NCBI RefSeq assembly: GCF_002258315.1
Contig: NZ_NOYD01000005.1
Location: 55,584-119,583 of the forward strand
Length of the DNA stretch: 64,000 nt
Direction: 5' to 3'
DNA from: Rhodococcus sp. 06-462-5
GTDB lineage: Bacteria; Actinomycetota; Actinomycetes; Mycobacteriales; Mycobacteriaceae
This document shows, piece by piece, positions 36,074 through 44,566 of the stretch. The notes beneath the pieces are model-generated. The model was not told the origin of the DNA and searched no databases. It worked only from the letters and a program-made list of their open reading frames with translations. Made by a program: the position numbers and the translations under genes. How positions within the stretch are numbered: the first letter of the stretch is position 1; every line of letters starts with the position of its first letter.

Positions 36074-36799
36074 ATGAGCGCTCCCTTGACCGTCGTCACC
36101 GGCGGAAGTCGCGGAATCGGCGGTGCGGTGTCCAGGCGGCTGGTGTCCGACGGGCACGATGTGGTGATCGGCTACCGGACCGATTCTGCTACCGCTCGAG
36201 CAGTGGCGAGCGAGTTGTCGACCGACGGCCGAACGGTGATCGCCGTACGAGCCGACACCACCGACGAGCAGTCGGTGGTCGATCTCTTCACCGCAGCCGC
36301 CCGTGTCGGCACCGTCACCGGTCTGGTGAACAACGCCGGCTCGGCGCGCGCCGTCGGGGCGCTGGTGGACAACGACATCGAGACCATCAGAGCGGACCTC
36401 GACGTCAACCTCGTCGGGGTACTCACCTGCTGCAAATACGCGATCTCGGCGATGGCCGAATCGGGTGGCTCTATCGTCAACATCTCCTCCGCTGCCGCCA
36501 CCCTGGGCAGTCCGGGAATGTACGTCCACTACGCGGCAGCGAAGGCCGCCGTCGATACGCTGACGGTCGGACTGTCGAAAGAAGTTGCTGCGCAGAACAT
36601 CCGCGTCAACGCAGTGGCGCCCGGGATCATCGAGACCGACTTTCACCGAGATCGGGACCGGCCACGGAAGATGGCGTCGAGCATCCCACTCGGCCGCCCC
36701 GGTGTGCCGGACGAGATCGCCGGGGCGGTGTCGTGGTTGTTGTCCGAGGATGCGCGATACGCGACCGGAACCGTCGTCAGAGTGGCCGGCGGAATGTGA
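36074..36799 (+). CDS. Short-chain dehydrogenase, FabG-like
   Basis: The 241-residue SDR has TGGSRGIG at about 8-15, NNAG near 90, ISSAAA, the catalytic YAAAK, and the IETDFH segment after it. The length and C-terminal YATGTVVRVAGGM resemble 3-oxoacyl-ACP reductase-type enzymes. The substrate is not known. It starts at ATG 36074 and is divergent from the XRE regulator. Confidence 0.9.
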   Translation: MSAPLTVVTGGSRGIGGAVSRRLVSDGHDVVIGYRTDSATARAVASELSTDGRTVIAVRADTTDEQSVVDLFTAAARVGTVTGLVNNAGSARAVGALVDNDIETIRADLDVNLVGVLTCCKYAISAMAESGGSIVNISSAAATLGSPGMYVHYAAAKAAVDTLTVGLSKEVAAQNIRVNAVAPGIIETDFHRDRDRPRKMASSIPLGRPGVPDEIAGAVSWLLSEDARYATGTVVRVAGGM

Positions 36800-36805
36800 G
36801 TACCT

Positions 36806-36833
36806 CGCATCGCCGCTATCGAGGGGCGATGCG
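36806..36833. terminator. Bidirectional terminator hairpin
   Basis: A 9-bp perfect stem (36806-36814 with 36825-36833, 10-nt loop) lies between the convergent SDR and phosphoesterase genes, with the phosphoesterase stop in the loop. Confidence 0.6.
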
Positions 36834-37316
36834 ATGCAGCTCCACGTTCGTCAGCGCACCGCCTTCGGCTGTGGCCGTCATGTACGTACAGAACGGCTGC
36901 CGACGCCGATCCGTCGGCGATCCCGGGTTGAGAAGCCGAAGACCGTTGTCTGCGACCGTGTCCCACGGTATGTGACTGTGACCGAACACGAGCACGTCCG
37001 TCTCCGGGTACGCCGCCGCCATACGTCGTTCCCGTCCCGTCGCGGCACCGGTCTCGTGGGTCACGGTGAACCGCACCCCGCCGAGTACGACGTCGGCGCG
37101 TTCGGGCATCACAGCTCGCAGTTCCTCGCCGTCGTTGTTGCCCCAGCACGCGACCAGTCGACGCGACCGCTGCGAAAGTTGCTCGAACGCAGCCAGGTTC
37201 ACCCAGTCGCCGGCATGGATCACCACATCCGCGTCGTCCACGGCCGCCCACACCTCGTCGGGCGGGTCGCGAGCACGCTTCGGGAGATGAGTGTCGGCGA
37301 TCAGCAGCAACTTCAC
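36816..37316 (-). CDS. Metallophosphoesterase, YfcE-type
   Basis: The 166-residue protein has the five metal-binding blocks of calcineurin-like phosphodiesterases: LIADTHLP, VIHAGDW, WGNND, VTHE and FGHSHIPW, the last with NPGS following. Family members hydrolyse phosphodiesters with Mn2+. GTG at 37316 is the likely start; GTG at 37331 is possible. It is 27 bp after the siderophore ATPase gene and may be its transcriptional tail. Confidence 0.88.
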   Translation of the reverse strand: MKLLLIADTHLPKRARDPPDEVWAAVDDADVVIHAGDWVNLAAFEQLSQRSRRLVACWGNNDGEELRAVMPERADVVLGGVRFTVTHETGAATGRERRMAAAYPETDVLVFGHSHIPWDTVADNGLRLLNPGSPTDRRRQPFCTYMTATAEGGALTNVELHRIAPR

Positions 37317-37343
37317 CCCTCGATTGTGCACGTCGCCGATCGA

Positions 37344-38102
37344 CTACCGCACATAGACGGCAGTGCGGTGTCCCTCGACGACGTGGACGCGAACCGGGGT
37401 GTCGAACACCTCGCTCAGCACGTCGTCCTGCATCATCTCCTCAGCAGTGCCCGTGTTGACGATGATGCCGTCGCGCATGGCGACGATACTGTCGGAGTAG
37501 GCGGCGGCGAAGTTGATGTCGTGCACGATGAGCACGATGGTCTTGCCCAGTTCGTCTGCAGCACGGCGCAATTGCTTCATCATCAGCACCGAATGCTTGA
37601 GATCGAGATTGTTCAAGGGCTCGTCGAGCAGAAGATACTCGGTGTCCTGGGCCAGCACCATCGCCACGAACGCTCGCTGCCGTTGCCCGCCGGAGAGTTG
37701 ATCCAGAAATCGCCCTTCGAGGGCAGCCAGATTCAAGAATTCGAGGGCCTCGTCGACGTGCGCTTCGTCCTCGGGACCGAGCCTTCCCTTCGAGTGCGGG
37801 AACCGGCCGAACCCGACCAGCTCACGGACCGTCAACCGCGCGGTGATGTGGTTTTCCTGACGCAGGATCGACAGGTGCTTGGCAAGTTCCCGAGACTTCG
37901 CGACGCGAACGTCCATCCCGCCCACGGTGATCGTGCCCGTGGTCGGGTCGAGTAATCGCCCGATGACCGTCAGCAAGGTGGATTTCCCTGCTCCGTTCGG
38001 CCCGACGAGAGAGGTGATCCCTCCCTTTGCAATAGCACCGGTGACGGGACCGAGAACGGTGGTGTCCTGATAGGACTTGGTCACATCACGAAAGTCGATC
38101 AC
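37344..38102 (-). CDS. Siderophore ABC transporter ATPase
   Basis: The 252-residue ATPase has Walker A GPNGAGKST near 35-43, signature LSGGQRQRAFVA, and Walker B EYLLLDEPLNNLD. It is closest in type to CeuD/YclP ferric-siderophore ATPases. It overlaps the upstream permease gene by 4 bases and is the last transporter gene of the unit 41074-37344. Confidence 0.94.
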   Translation of the reverse strand: MIDFRDVTKSYQDTTVLGPVTGAIAKGGITSLVGPNGAGKSTLLTVIGRLLDPTTGTITVGGMDVRVAKSRELAKHLSILRQENHITARLTVRELVGFGRFPHSKGRLGPEDEAHVDEALEFLNLAALEGRFLDQLSGGQRQRAFVAMVLAQDTEYLLLDEPLNNLDLKHSVLMMKQLRRAADELGKTIVLIVHDINFAAAYSDSIVAMRDGIIVNTGTAEEMMQDDVLSEVFDTPVRVHVVEGHRTAVYVR

Positions 38103-39118
38103 AGCGTCCCCTTACGAAGAATCATGATGAGGAACAAGATGCCACCGGCGAATTCGATGATGACGGTGAGGAACCCGCCGGCATAGAAGATGTGCTGCAT
38201 GACGAACTGCCCCAGTAGCAATGTCAGGAAGCCCAGCAGGAACGCCATCGGGAGGACGTAGATGTGCTTGTAACTGCCGGTAACCTGGTAGGCCAGCGTC
38301 GCGACGATGAAACCGAAGAATGTCATCGGTCCCACGAGAGCCGTCGAGAACGCCACCAGCAGCGCAATGAGCATCAGCATCGACATCAGTTCGCGCTTGT
38401 AGGACACCCCGATCCCCATGGCTGCCTCCCGTCCGAGCAGCAGAGCGTCCAGGTGGCGTCGGCGCTTCCACAGCACTACCGCGGCGAACAGGCACACCCC
38501 GAACGCCAACGGCAGGTAATCGCCCTTCACAGCGCTGAGTCGGCCGAACAGTTCGACCGACAGCATGTCGTATTCGGTGGGTGAGAGGAGGCGTTGCAGA
38601 AACGTCGAGATGCTGTCGAATGCCAGCCCGAGCACAACTCCGACGAGCAGCATCAGGAACAGGCTGCCGAGCTTGCCGGAGAACAACCAGCCGTACAGAA
38701 CGGTCGCGAGCGCGACCATCAATGCCGTCTGGGCCAACAGCTTCGGGATGCCTTCGGTGTTGGCGATGACGGTGCCACCGAAGACGAACACCATGATCGT
38801 CTGCATCAGCGTGTAGAGCGAATCGAACCCGATGATCGACGGCGTCAGAATGCGGTTGTTGGTGACGGTGTGAAAGACCACCGTGCCGAGGCCGTGCGTG
38901 AACGCCGCAACGGCCATGGCTCCCACCATGTTCAGCCGCCGGGGAAACGCGAAGGCGAACGATCCGCGCACGAACAGGAACAGGAAACACACGACGGCGA
39001 TAGCCACGATCACCGACAGCACCGCCAACCGCATCCTCGGCGTGAAGCGCGACGCCTTCGGTCCGCGCGGCATCGGTCCGGTGATGCGCGGGCCCACACG
39101 AGAACTAAGCACTGACAT
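38099..39118 (-). CDS. Siderophore ABC permease (FecCD family), second
   Basis: The 339-residue protein has a 30-residue cytosolic start and about nine helices; GREAAMGIGV is the cytoplasmic loop that contacts the ATPase. It resembles YclO/CeuC. It overlaps the first permease by 14 bases, so translation is coupled, and pairs with it as a heterodimer. Confidence 0.93.
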   Translation of the reverse strand: MSVLSSRVGPRITGPMPRGPKASRFTPRMRLAVLSVIVAIAVVCFLFLFVRGSFAFAFPRRLNMVGAMAVAAFTHGLGTVVFHTVTNNRILTPSIIGFDSLYTLMQTIMVFVFGGTVIANTEGIPKLLAQTALMVALATVLYGWLFSGKLGSLFLMLLVGVVLGLAFDSISTFLQRLLSPTEYDMLSVELFGRLSAVKGDYLPLAFGVCLFAAVVLWKRRRHLDALLLGREAAMGIGVSYKRELMSMLMLIALLVAFSTALVGPMTFFGFIVATLAYQVTGSYKHIYVLPMAFLLGFLTLLLGQFVMQHIFYAGGFLTVIIEFAGGILFLIMILRKGTL

Positions 39119-40073
39119 ACCGACGCTGCCTCACGATCAGAACGACGAACATGATTGCCCCCAGAACTCCGAGTACAACCGAAGCGGGAATTTCCATGGG
39201 TGCCACGACCGTTCGCCCGACGAGATCACATGCCAACAGGAGACCTGCACCGACGAGCGCCACCCAGGGAAGGTTCTTGCGAACGTCGTCGCCGAGCATC
39301 ATCGACACCAGGTTGGGCACGATGAGTCCGAGAAACGGAATGAACCCGACGACCACCGTGGTGACGCCGGTGGCCACGGCGACCATCGCGACGCCGACCA
39401 GAACGATCTGCTCATACCTCATCCCGACGTTCGTGGCGAGCTCCTTACCGAGTCCGGCAACGGTAAAGCGATGCGCCAGCAGGTATGCCAGCACCGCGAT
39501 GACGATCACTGCCCACATCGGTTCGTAGAACCCTCGCACGATGCCGCTGAATCCGCCGGACCGCCAGGCCGACATCGCCTGCAGGAGATCGAAAGTCCCG
39601 GCGAGGAACGTGGTGACGGCCCCGACGACGGCACCCAGCATGATGCCGACGAGCGGGACCACCAATGTGGTCCGGACCGACAGCCGCCGGAGCACGCCGA
39701 CGAACAGCAGCGTGCCGACCAGAGCGAACACCGTGGCGACGAGCATCTTGGTCATCGGCGGTGCGTCGGGCAGCACAATCAATGTGGCCAGGACGCCGAG
39801 TCCGGCCCACTGCGCCGTGCCGGCGGTGGTGGGTTCGACGAACTTGTTCTGGGTGATCATCTGCATGATCACCCCGGAGATGCTCATGGCCATGGCTGCG
39901 AAGATCAAAGCCAGAGTGCGCGGAACCCGCGAGATCAAGAACATGTTTCTGGCCGCGGGATCGTCGATCATCGTGGCGACGGTGATGTCGTATCCACCGA
40001 CGAGTAGTGACGCGGCGGTCAGCAGGGTCACTACCCCCATGATCGCGGCAAGCAACAGTCTCTTGTTCGTCAT
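39105..40073 (-). CDS. Siderophore ABC permease (FecCD family), first
   Basis: The 322-residue permease shows FecCD features: ISRVPRTLALIFAAMAMSISG near the start, the GLGKELATNVGM coupling loop, and GLIVPNLVSM. It resembles YclN/CeuB. It follows the binding protein by 32 bp. Confidence 0.93.
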   Translation of the reverse strand: MTNKRLLLAAIMGVVTLLTAASLLVGGYDITVATMIDDPAARNMFLISRVPRTLALIFAAMAMSISGVIMQMITQNKFVEPTTAGTAQWAGLGVLATLIVLPDAPPMTKMLVATVFALVGTLLFVGVLRRLSVRTTLVVPLVGIMLGAVVGAVTTFLAGTFDLLQAMSAWRSGGFSGIVRGFYEPMWAVIVIAVLAYLLAHRFTVAGLGKELATNVGMRYEQIVLVGVAMVAVATGVTTVVVGFIPFLGLIVPNLVSMMLGDDVRKNLPWVALVGAGLLLACDLVGRTVVAPMEIPASVVLGVLGAIMFVVLIVRQRRYVSA

Positions 40074-40105
40074 GTCGGTGATCCGACCTACGGTGTTCGT
40101 CCGGC

Positions 40106-41074
40106 CTACGCGGCGTTCTCGAACGCATCCGAGATCGACTGGAACGCTTCGGTGTACGCCTGGATTCCCTCGCGGGTGTAGAAGAACGGATCGAGGTAGA
40201 TGATCTGGTCCTCGGTGGTGAAGGTGGTCCCGGCGAACGCTTCCTGTGCGTCGAACACGGCCTTGGCCGGGGACGAACCGGGCTCACCGGCTGCGGCGTC
40301 GCGGTCCAGAACGATGACCCAATCGGGGTTGGCCTGAGCGATGGTTTCCGGTGCCAGACCCGAGTCACCGTGGACATCGCCTGCCTCACCTGCGAAGACG
40401 TCGGTCAGGGTCAGGGGTTCGAGCAGACGACCGATGCGCGCAGCACCATTGTCGATCTTGCCGCCGTTGACGTTGGCGAGAAATACTGTCTGTCCGGTGG
40501 TCTGCGCCGCAGCAGAAGCCTCTGCAGCGTCGAGCGCCGCGATGATCTCGGCCGCTCTGTCCTGCAGGCCGAAGATGACGCCGAGAGTTTCGGTCTGAGT
40601 CTTCAGCGTCTCGACGAAGTTCTCGTCGTCGGGCGAGATGTCGATGGTCGGCGCGATCTGGCCGAGCTCCTCGGTGTATTCCTGGAATCGATAGCCGCCG
40701 ATGATGAGATCCGGTTCTGCTTCGCTGATCACTTCGAGGTTCGGTTCACGATGGGTGCCGACGTCCAGGATGGCGTCGTTGTCGATCCACTCCTCGAAGC
40801 CCGTCGACGGCATGATGGGTTTGGGCAGAGCAACCGGCTCGACACCGAACGCCCGAAGCGTCTCGAACGAGGTGTTGTCCAGTGCTGCCACGCGCACCGG
40901 ATTTGCCGGAACCTCCATGCTGCCGTTGTTGGTCTCGATGGTGACGGTTGCGGCGTCGGCAGATTCGCCCGTGGTCGAATCGGTGCTGCACGCACCGAGT
41001 ACGAGCATCGAGGTCGCGGCGGCTGCGATGAGTAGACGGGGGGCGCGGAACGTTCTCACTTCGGTGTACTCCAT
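40106..41074 (-). CDS. Siderophore-binding lipoprotein (YclQ/CeuE-type)
   Basis: The 322-residue protein has a signal peptide with lipobox VLGAC and then a Peripla_BP_2 domain with VRVAALDNTSFETLRAFGV, LEVISEAEPDLIIGG and a C-terminal YLDPFFYTREGIQAY. YclQ-type systems bind petrobactin or other catecholates, but the ligand here is unproven. ATG at 41074 is used; GTG at 41059 with GGAG upstream is an alternative. An iron box lies 45 bp upstream. Confidence 0.92.
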   Translation of the reverse strand: MEYTEVRTFRAPRLLIAAAATSMLVLGACSTDSTTGESADAATVTIETNNGSMEVPANPVRVAALDNTSFETLRAFGVEPVALPKPIMPSTGFEEWIDNDAILDVGTHREPNLEVISEAEPDLIIGGYRFQEYTEELGQIAPTIDISPDDENFVETLKTQTETLGVIFGLQDRAAEIIAALDAAEASAAAQTTGQTVFLANVNGGKIDNGAARIGRLLEPLTLTDVFAGEAGDVHGDSGLAPETIAQANPDWVIVLDRDAAAGEPGSSPAKAVFDAQEAFAGTTFTTEDQIIYLDPFFYTREGIQAYTEAFQSISDAFENAA

Positions 41075-41118
41075 TGCTCGATGTTTACCGGGGCTTTGGT
41101 TGAGCAGTAAAGTATCAC

Positions 41119-41137
41119 TTAGGCAAGGCTATGCAAA
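41119..41137 (-). promoter_or_regulatory. IdeR/DtxR-type iron box
   Basis: The 19-mer TTAGGCAAGGCTATGCAAA matches 14 positions of the recalled consensus TTAGGTTAGGCTAACCTAA. It is in the 77-bp gap between dnaE2 and the siderophore operon, at promoter distance from the binding-protein gene. It should repress the importer when iron is sufficient. Confidence 0.6.
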
Positions 41138-41151
41138 TTCAGGCTGCTTGG

Positions 41152-44100
41152 TCAGCGAAAATCCCTCGATCTGGACCCGACTCGTAGATCCATCAGTTGC
41201 AGATGATCGGCCACCACGGTCACCGCACCCTCGGCATTCTGCACTTTGCCTCGAATCAGCAACGCTGGAGCCGTGATCGCCAGCTTGCGATACTTTGCCC
41301 ACAACCCGACCGAGCACACCACGTTGACCATGCCGGTCTCGTCCTCGAGGTTGATGAACGTGACGCCTCCGGCAGTTGCCGGCCGCTGACGATGCGTCAC
41401 CGCTCCGCCGACGAGCACTCGGTCGCCGTCCGGAATCTGCAGCAGCCGGTTCGCGGGAATCACGCCGAGCGAATCGAGCCGATCCCGAAAGAACTGGGTG
41501 GGATAGGAATCCGGCGACACTCCGGTTGCCCAGACGTCGGCCGAGGCCAGATCGAGATCCGACATTCCAGGTAGTGCAGGCGCTTTCGTCGACGCTCCGA
41601 TGCCGGGGAGCAGACCCGGCCGCTCCCCCGCCGCAGCACCCGCAGCCCACAGCGCCTCTCGACGGGTGATGCCGAAACACCCGAGTGCGCCTGCCGTTGC
41701 CAGCGCTTCCGCCTGCGCCACCGACAGTTCGACGCGTCCCGTCAGGTCCAGGAACGAGGTGTACGGCCCGTGCGCGTCTCGCGCGTCGACGATCTTCTGG
41801 GCCACTGCGGTACCGATGAATTTCACATCCGCCAAACCCATGCGGATCTCGAGGCCGTTTCCCTCCAGGTTCGCGTGGCCGAGACTGGCATTGACGTCGG
41901 CACCGTGGACGAGCACCCCGTGCCGCCTGGCGTCGGCGACCAGGGATTGCGGTGAGTAGAAACCCATCGGTTGGGCGCGCAGCAGTCCGGCACAGAATGC
42001 CGCCGGGTGATGCAACTTGAACCAGGAGGAGTAGAACACCAGTGAGGCGAAGCTCTGCGAATGGCTCTCGGGGAAGCCGAAATTGGCGAAGGCCGACAGC
42101 TTTTCGTAGATTCGGTCCGCTGCCGCGCCGGTGATGCCGTGCAGATCGCGCATCCCGTCGTAGAACCGACCACGCAGCAGTTCCATCTTCTCCGGTGATC
42201 GCTTCGACCCCATGGCACGGCGCAGTTGATCGGCGTCGGCAGCACTGAAACCCGCGACATCGATGGCCATCTGCATCAGCTGTTCCTGGAACAGCGGCAC
42301 CCCGAGAGTTCGATCGAGCGCCTTCTTGAGTGACGGGTGCTCGAAGATCACCGGCTCTAGTCCGTTGCGGCGCTTGATGTACGGGTGCACCGAACCACCC
42401 TGGATCGGACCGGGACGGATCAGCGCGACCTCGACCACCAGATCGTAGAAGTTCCGCGGCTTGAGCCGCGGCAGAGTGGCCATCTGCGCGCGGGACTCGA
42501 CCTGGAACACTCCCACCGAGTCGGCTCGCTGCAGCATCTCGTACACCTCGGGCTCGGACAGGTCGATCGAGGCGAGGTCGATGTCGATGCCCTTGTGCTC
42601 GGCGATCAGGTCCATCATGTAGTGCAATGCCGAGAGCATGCCGAGCCCGAGCATGTCGAACTTCACCAAACCCACTGCGGCACAGTCGTCCTTGTCCCAC
42701 TGGAGCACACTGCGGTTCTCCATCGTCGCCCATTCCACCGGGCAGACGTCGGCGATCGGCCGATCGCAGATCACCATGCCCCCGGAGTGAATGCCGAGGT
42801 GCCGAGGGAAGCCCTCGATCTGCCGCGCGAGTTCGAGAACGGACTCGGGAATACCGTCGCCCTCCTGATCACCGATTCCGGACCAGCGGGTGATCTGCTT
42901 GCTCCATGCGTCCTGCTGCCCCTGCGAAAAGCCGAGCGCGCGGGCCATGTCTCGCACCGAGGACTTGCCGCGATAGGTGATGACGTTGGCCACCTGAGCG
43001 GCATGGGTGCGGCCGTACTTGGCGTAGACGTGCTGGATCGCCTCTTCTCGACGATCGGATTCGATGTCGATGTCGATGTCGGGCGGCCCATCGCGTTCGG
43101 GTGCGAGGAACCGCTCGAACAGCAGCTTGTTCGCCACCGGATCGACGTTGGTGATGCCGATCGCGAAGCAGACAGCCGAGTTTGCCGCCGAACCTCTTCC
43201 CTGACAGAGGATGTCGTGTGTCTTGCAGAAGTGGACGATGTCGTGGACCACCAGGAAGTAGCCGGGGAATTCGAGCCTCTCGATGATGTCGAGCTCGTAC
43301 TCGAGCTGCGAATAGGCGGCCGGGTTCGCCGACTGCGAGCCGTACCGGCGGGCGGCTCCCTCGAACGTGAGTCGACGCAAATAGCTGATCTCGGTGTATC
43401 CGTCGGGCACATCGAAGGGTGGCAGACGCGGCGCGATCAGGTTCAGATCGAACGAACACTCACGACCGAGCTCGACGGCACCGCGCACCGCGCCCGGATA
43501 GTGCTGGAACAGTTCGGCCATTTCCGCCCCGGACCGTAGATGTCCACCGCCGGTCGGTGCCAACCACCCGGCAGCCTCGTCCAAGCTGCTCCGTGCGCGC
43601 ACAGCCGCCATCGCCATGGCCAATCTCCTGCTACGCGGCCCGGCGTAGTGCGCGGCCGTGGTGGCGATCGTCGGAAGTCCGTACCGCCGAGCCAGCGTCG
43701 CGAGAGCGTCGTTGCGCTCGTCATCGTCTGCGACGCCGTGCCGGGTGAGTTCGACGGTGACACGATCGGATCCGAACCGATCGACGAGAGTGCGCAGCGC
43801 GGCCTCTGCTGCCTCCGGACCACCACGCGAGAGCGCCTGGCGAACATGCCCCTTCCGGCAACCGGTGAGAATCTGCCAGTGACCGCCCGCCGATTCGGTG
43901 AGTTCGTCGATGTCGTACTGCGGCTTACCTTTGACCCCGCCCGCCAGGTGTGCAGCGGCGATCCGACGCGAGAGCCGGCGATACCCCTCCTGTCCGCGAG
44001 CGAGCACCAGTAGGTGGGTGCCGTCGGGATCGGTCTCTCCGGCTCGGGATCGATGGGTGTCCAACGAGAGTTCGGCACCGAACACGGTTCCGATACCGAG

Positions 44101-44427
44101 AGCTCTGGCTGCCTCGGCGAACCGCACGACCCCGTAGAAACCGTCGTGGTCGGTGATGGCGATGGACTCGAGGCCGAGGCGTACCGCTTCCTCGACCATT
44201 TCCTCGGGCTGCGAGGCACCGTCGAGAAAACTGAACGCCGAGTGCGCGTGCAATTCCGCGTAGGGAGTCACCGACAGAGTGGGCTTGTCGATGGTGCGGT
44301 CGTAGACGTCCCTCTTTCGTGACCAGGCCGGGCTGTCGCCGCCGTCGCCCTCGGCCACCGGCTTGGGGCGCCCGGACAGAACTCGTTCCATCTCCGACCA
44401 CGTGGGTGGTCCGTCGTTCCATCCCAT
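41152..44427 (-). CDS. dnaE2: Error-prone DNA polymerase DnaE2
   Basis: The 1091-residue C-family polymerase performs translesion synthesis with ImuA' and ImuB. An N-terminal PHP domain starts at YAELHAHSAFSFLDG (about 50-64), the polymerase core has the catalytic Asp pair in PDIDIDIESD, and an OB domain is near the C-terminus. The opening MGWNDGPPTWSEMERVL is typical of DnaE2 and marks ATG 44427 as the start rather than GTG 44436. A LexA-type box lies 32 bp upstream. imuA'-imuB are about 6 kb away on the same strand. Confidence 0.96.
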   Translation of the reverse strand: MGWNDGPPTWSEMERVLSGRPKPVAEGDGGDSPAWSRKRDVYDRTIDKPTLSVTPYAELHAHSAFSFLDGASQPEEMVEEAVRLGLESIAITDHDGFYGVVRFAEAARALGIGTVFGAELSLDTHRSRAGETDPDGTHLLVLARGQEGYRRLSRRIAAAHLAGGVKGKPQYDIDELTESAGGHWQILTGCRKGHVRQALSRGGPEAAEAALRTLVDRFGSDRVTVELTRHGVADDDERNDALATLARRYGLPTIATTAAHYAGPRSRRLAMAMAAVRARSSLDEAAGWLAPTGGGHLRSGAEMAELFQHYPGAVRGAVELGRECSFDLNLIAPRLPPFDVPDGYTEISYLRRLTFEGAARRYGSQSANPAAYSQLEYELDIIERLEFPGYFLVVHDIVHFCKTHDILCQGRGSAANSAVCFAIGITNVDPVANKLLFERFLAPERDGPPDIDIDIESDRREEAIQHVYAKYGRTHAAQVANVITYRGKSSVRDMARALGFSQGQQDAWSKQITRWSGIGDQEGDGIPESVLELARQIEGFPRHLGIHSGGMVICDRPIADVCPVEWATMENRSVLQWDKDDCAAVGLVKFDMLGLGMLSALHYMMDLIAEHKGIDIDLASIDLSEPEVYEMLQRADSVGVFQVESRAQMATLPRLKPRNFYDLVVEVALIRPGPIQGGSVHPYIKRRNGLEPVIFEHPSLKKALDRTLGVPLFQEQLMQMAIDVAGFSAADADQLRRAMGSKRSPEKMELLRGRFYDGMRDLHGITGAAADRIYEKLSAFANFGFPESHSQSFASLVFYSSWFKLHHPAAFCAGLLRAQPMGFYSPQSLVADARRHGVLVHGADVNASLGHANLEGNGLEIRMGLADVKFIGTAVAQKIVDARDAHGPYTSFLDLTGRVELSVAQAEALATAGALGCFGITRREALWAAGAAAGERPGLLPGIGASTKAPALPGMSDLDLASADVWATGVSPDSYPTQFFRDRLDSLGVIPANRLLQIPDGDRVLVGGAVTHRQRPATAGGVTFINLEDETGMVNVVCSVGLWAKYRKLAITAPALLIRGKVQNAEGAVTVVADHLQLMDLRVGSRSRDFR

Positions 44428-44458
44428 CGAGCCCACCCACCTTCACACTGCCGTCTCA

Positions 44459-44474
44459 TCGAACACTTGTTCTA
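44459..44474. promoter_or_regulatory. LexA (SOS) box of dnaE2
   Basis: TCGAACACTTGTTCTA matches the actinobacterial SOS consensus TCGAAC-N4-GTTCGA except for one base in the distal arm (GTTCTA). It is 32 bp before dnaE2 and about 90 bp before the divergent MMPL gene. A second dyad, GTTCT-N4-AGAAC, overlaps its right side. Confidence 0.8.
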
Positions 44475-44566
44475 ATCAGAACACGAGGGTCCGACACGGA
44501 TCAACTAGAGTCGAATCGCCATCGATCCCTTTCACCGAATCCCCTTCACAGAGCCGGAGCACAGAC

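Noticed and set aside
42385-43539. 384-codon frame antisense to dnaE2
   Set aside because: Its composition mirrors dnaE2 codons; no protein features.
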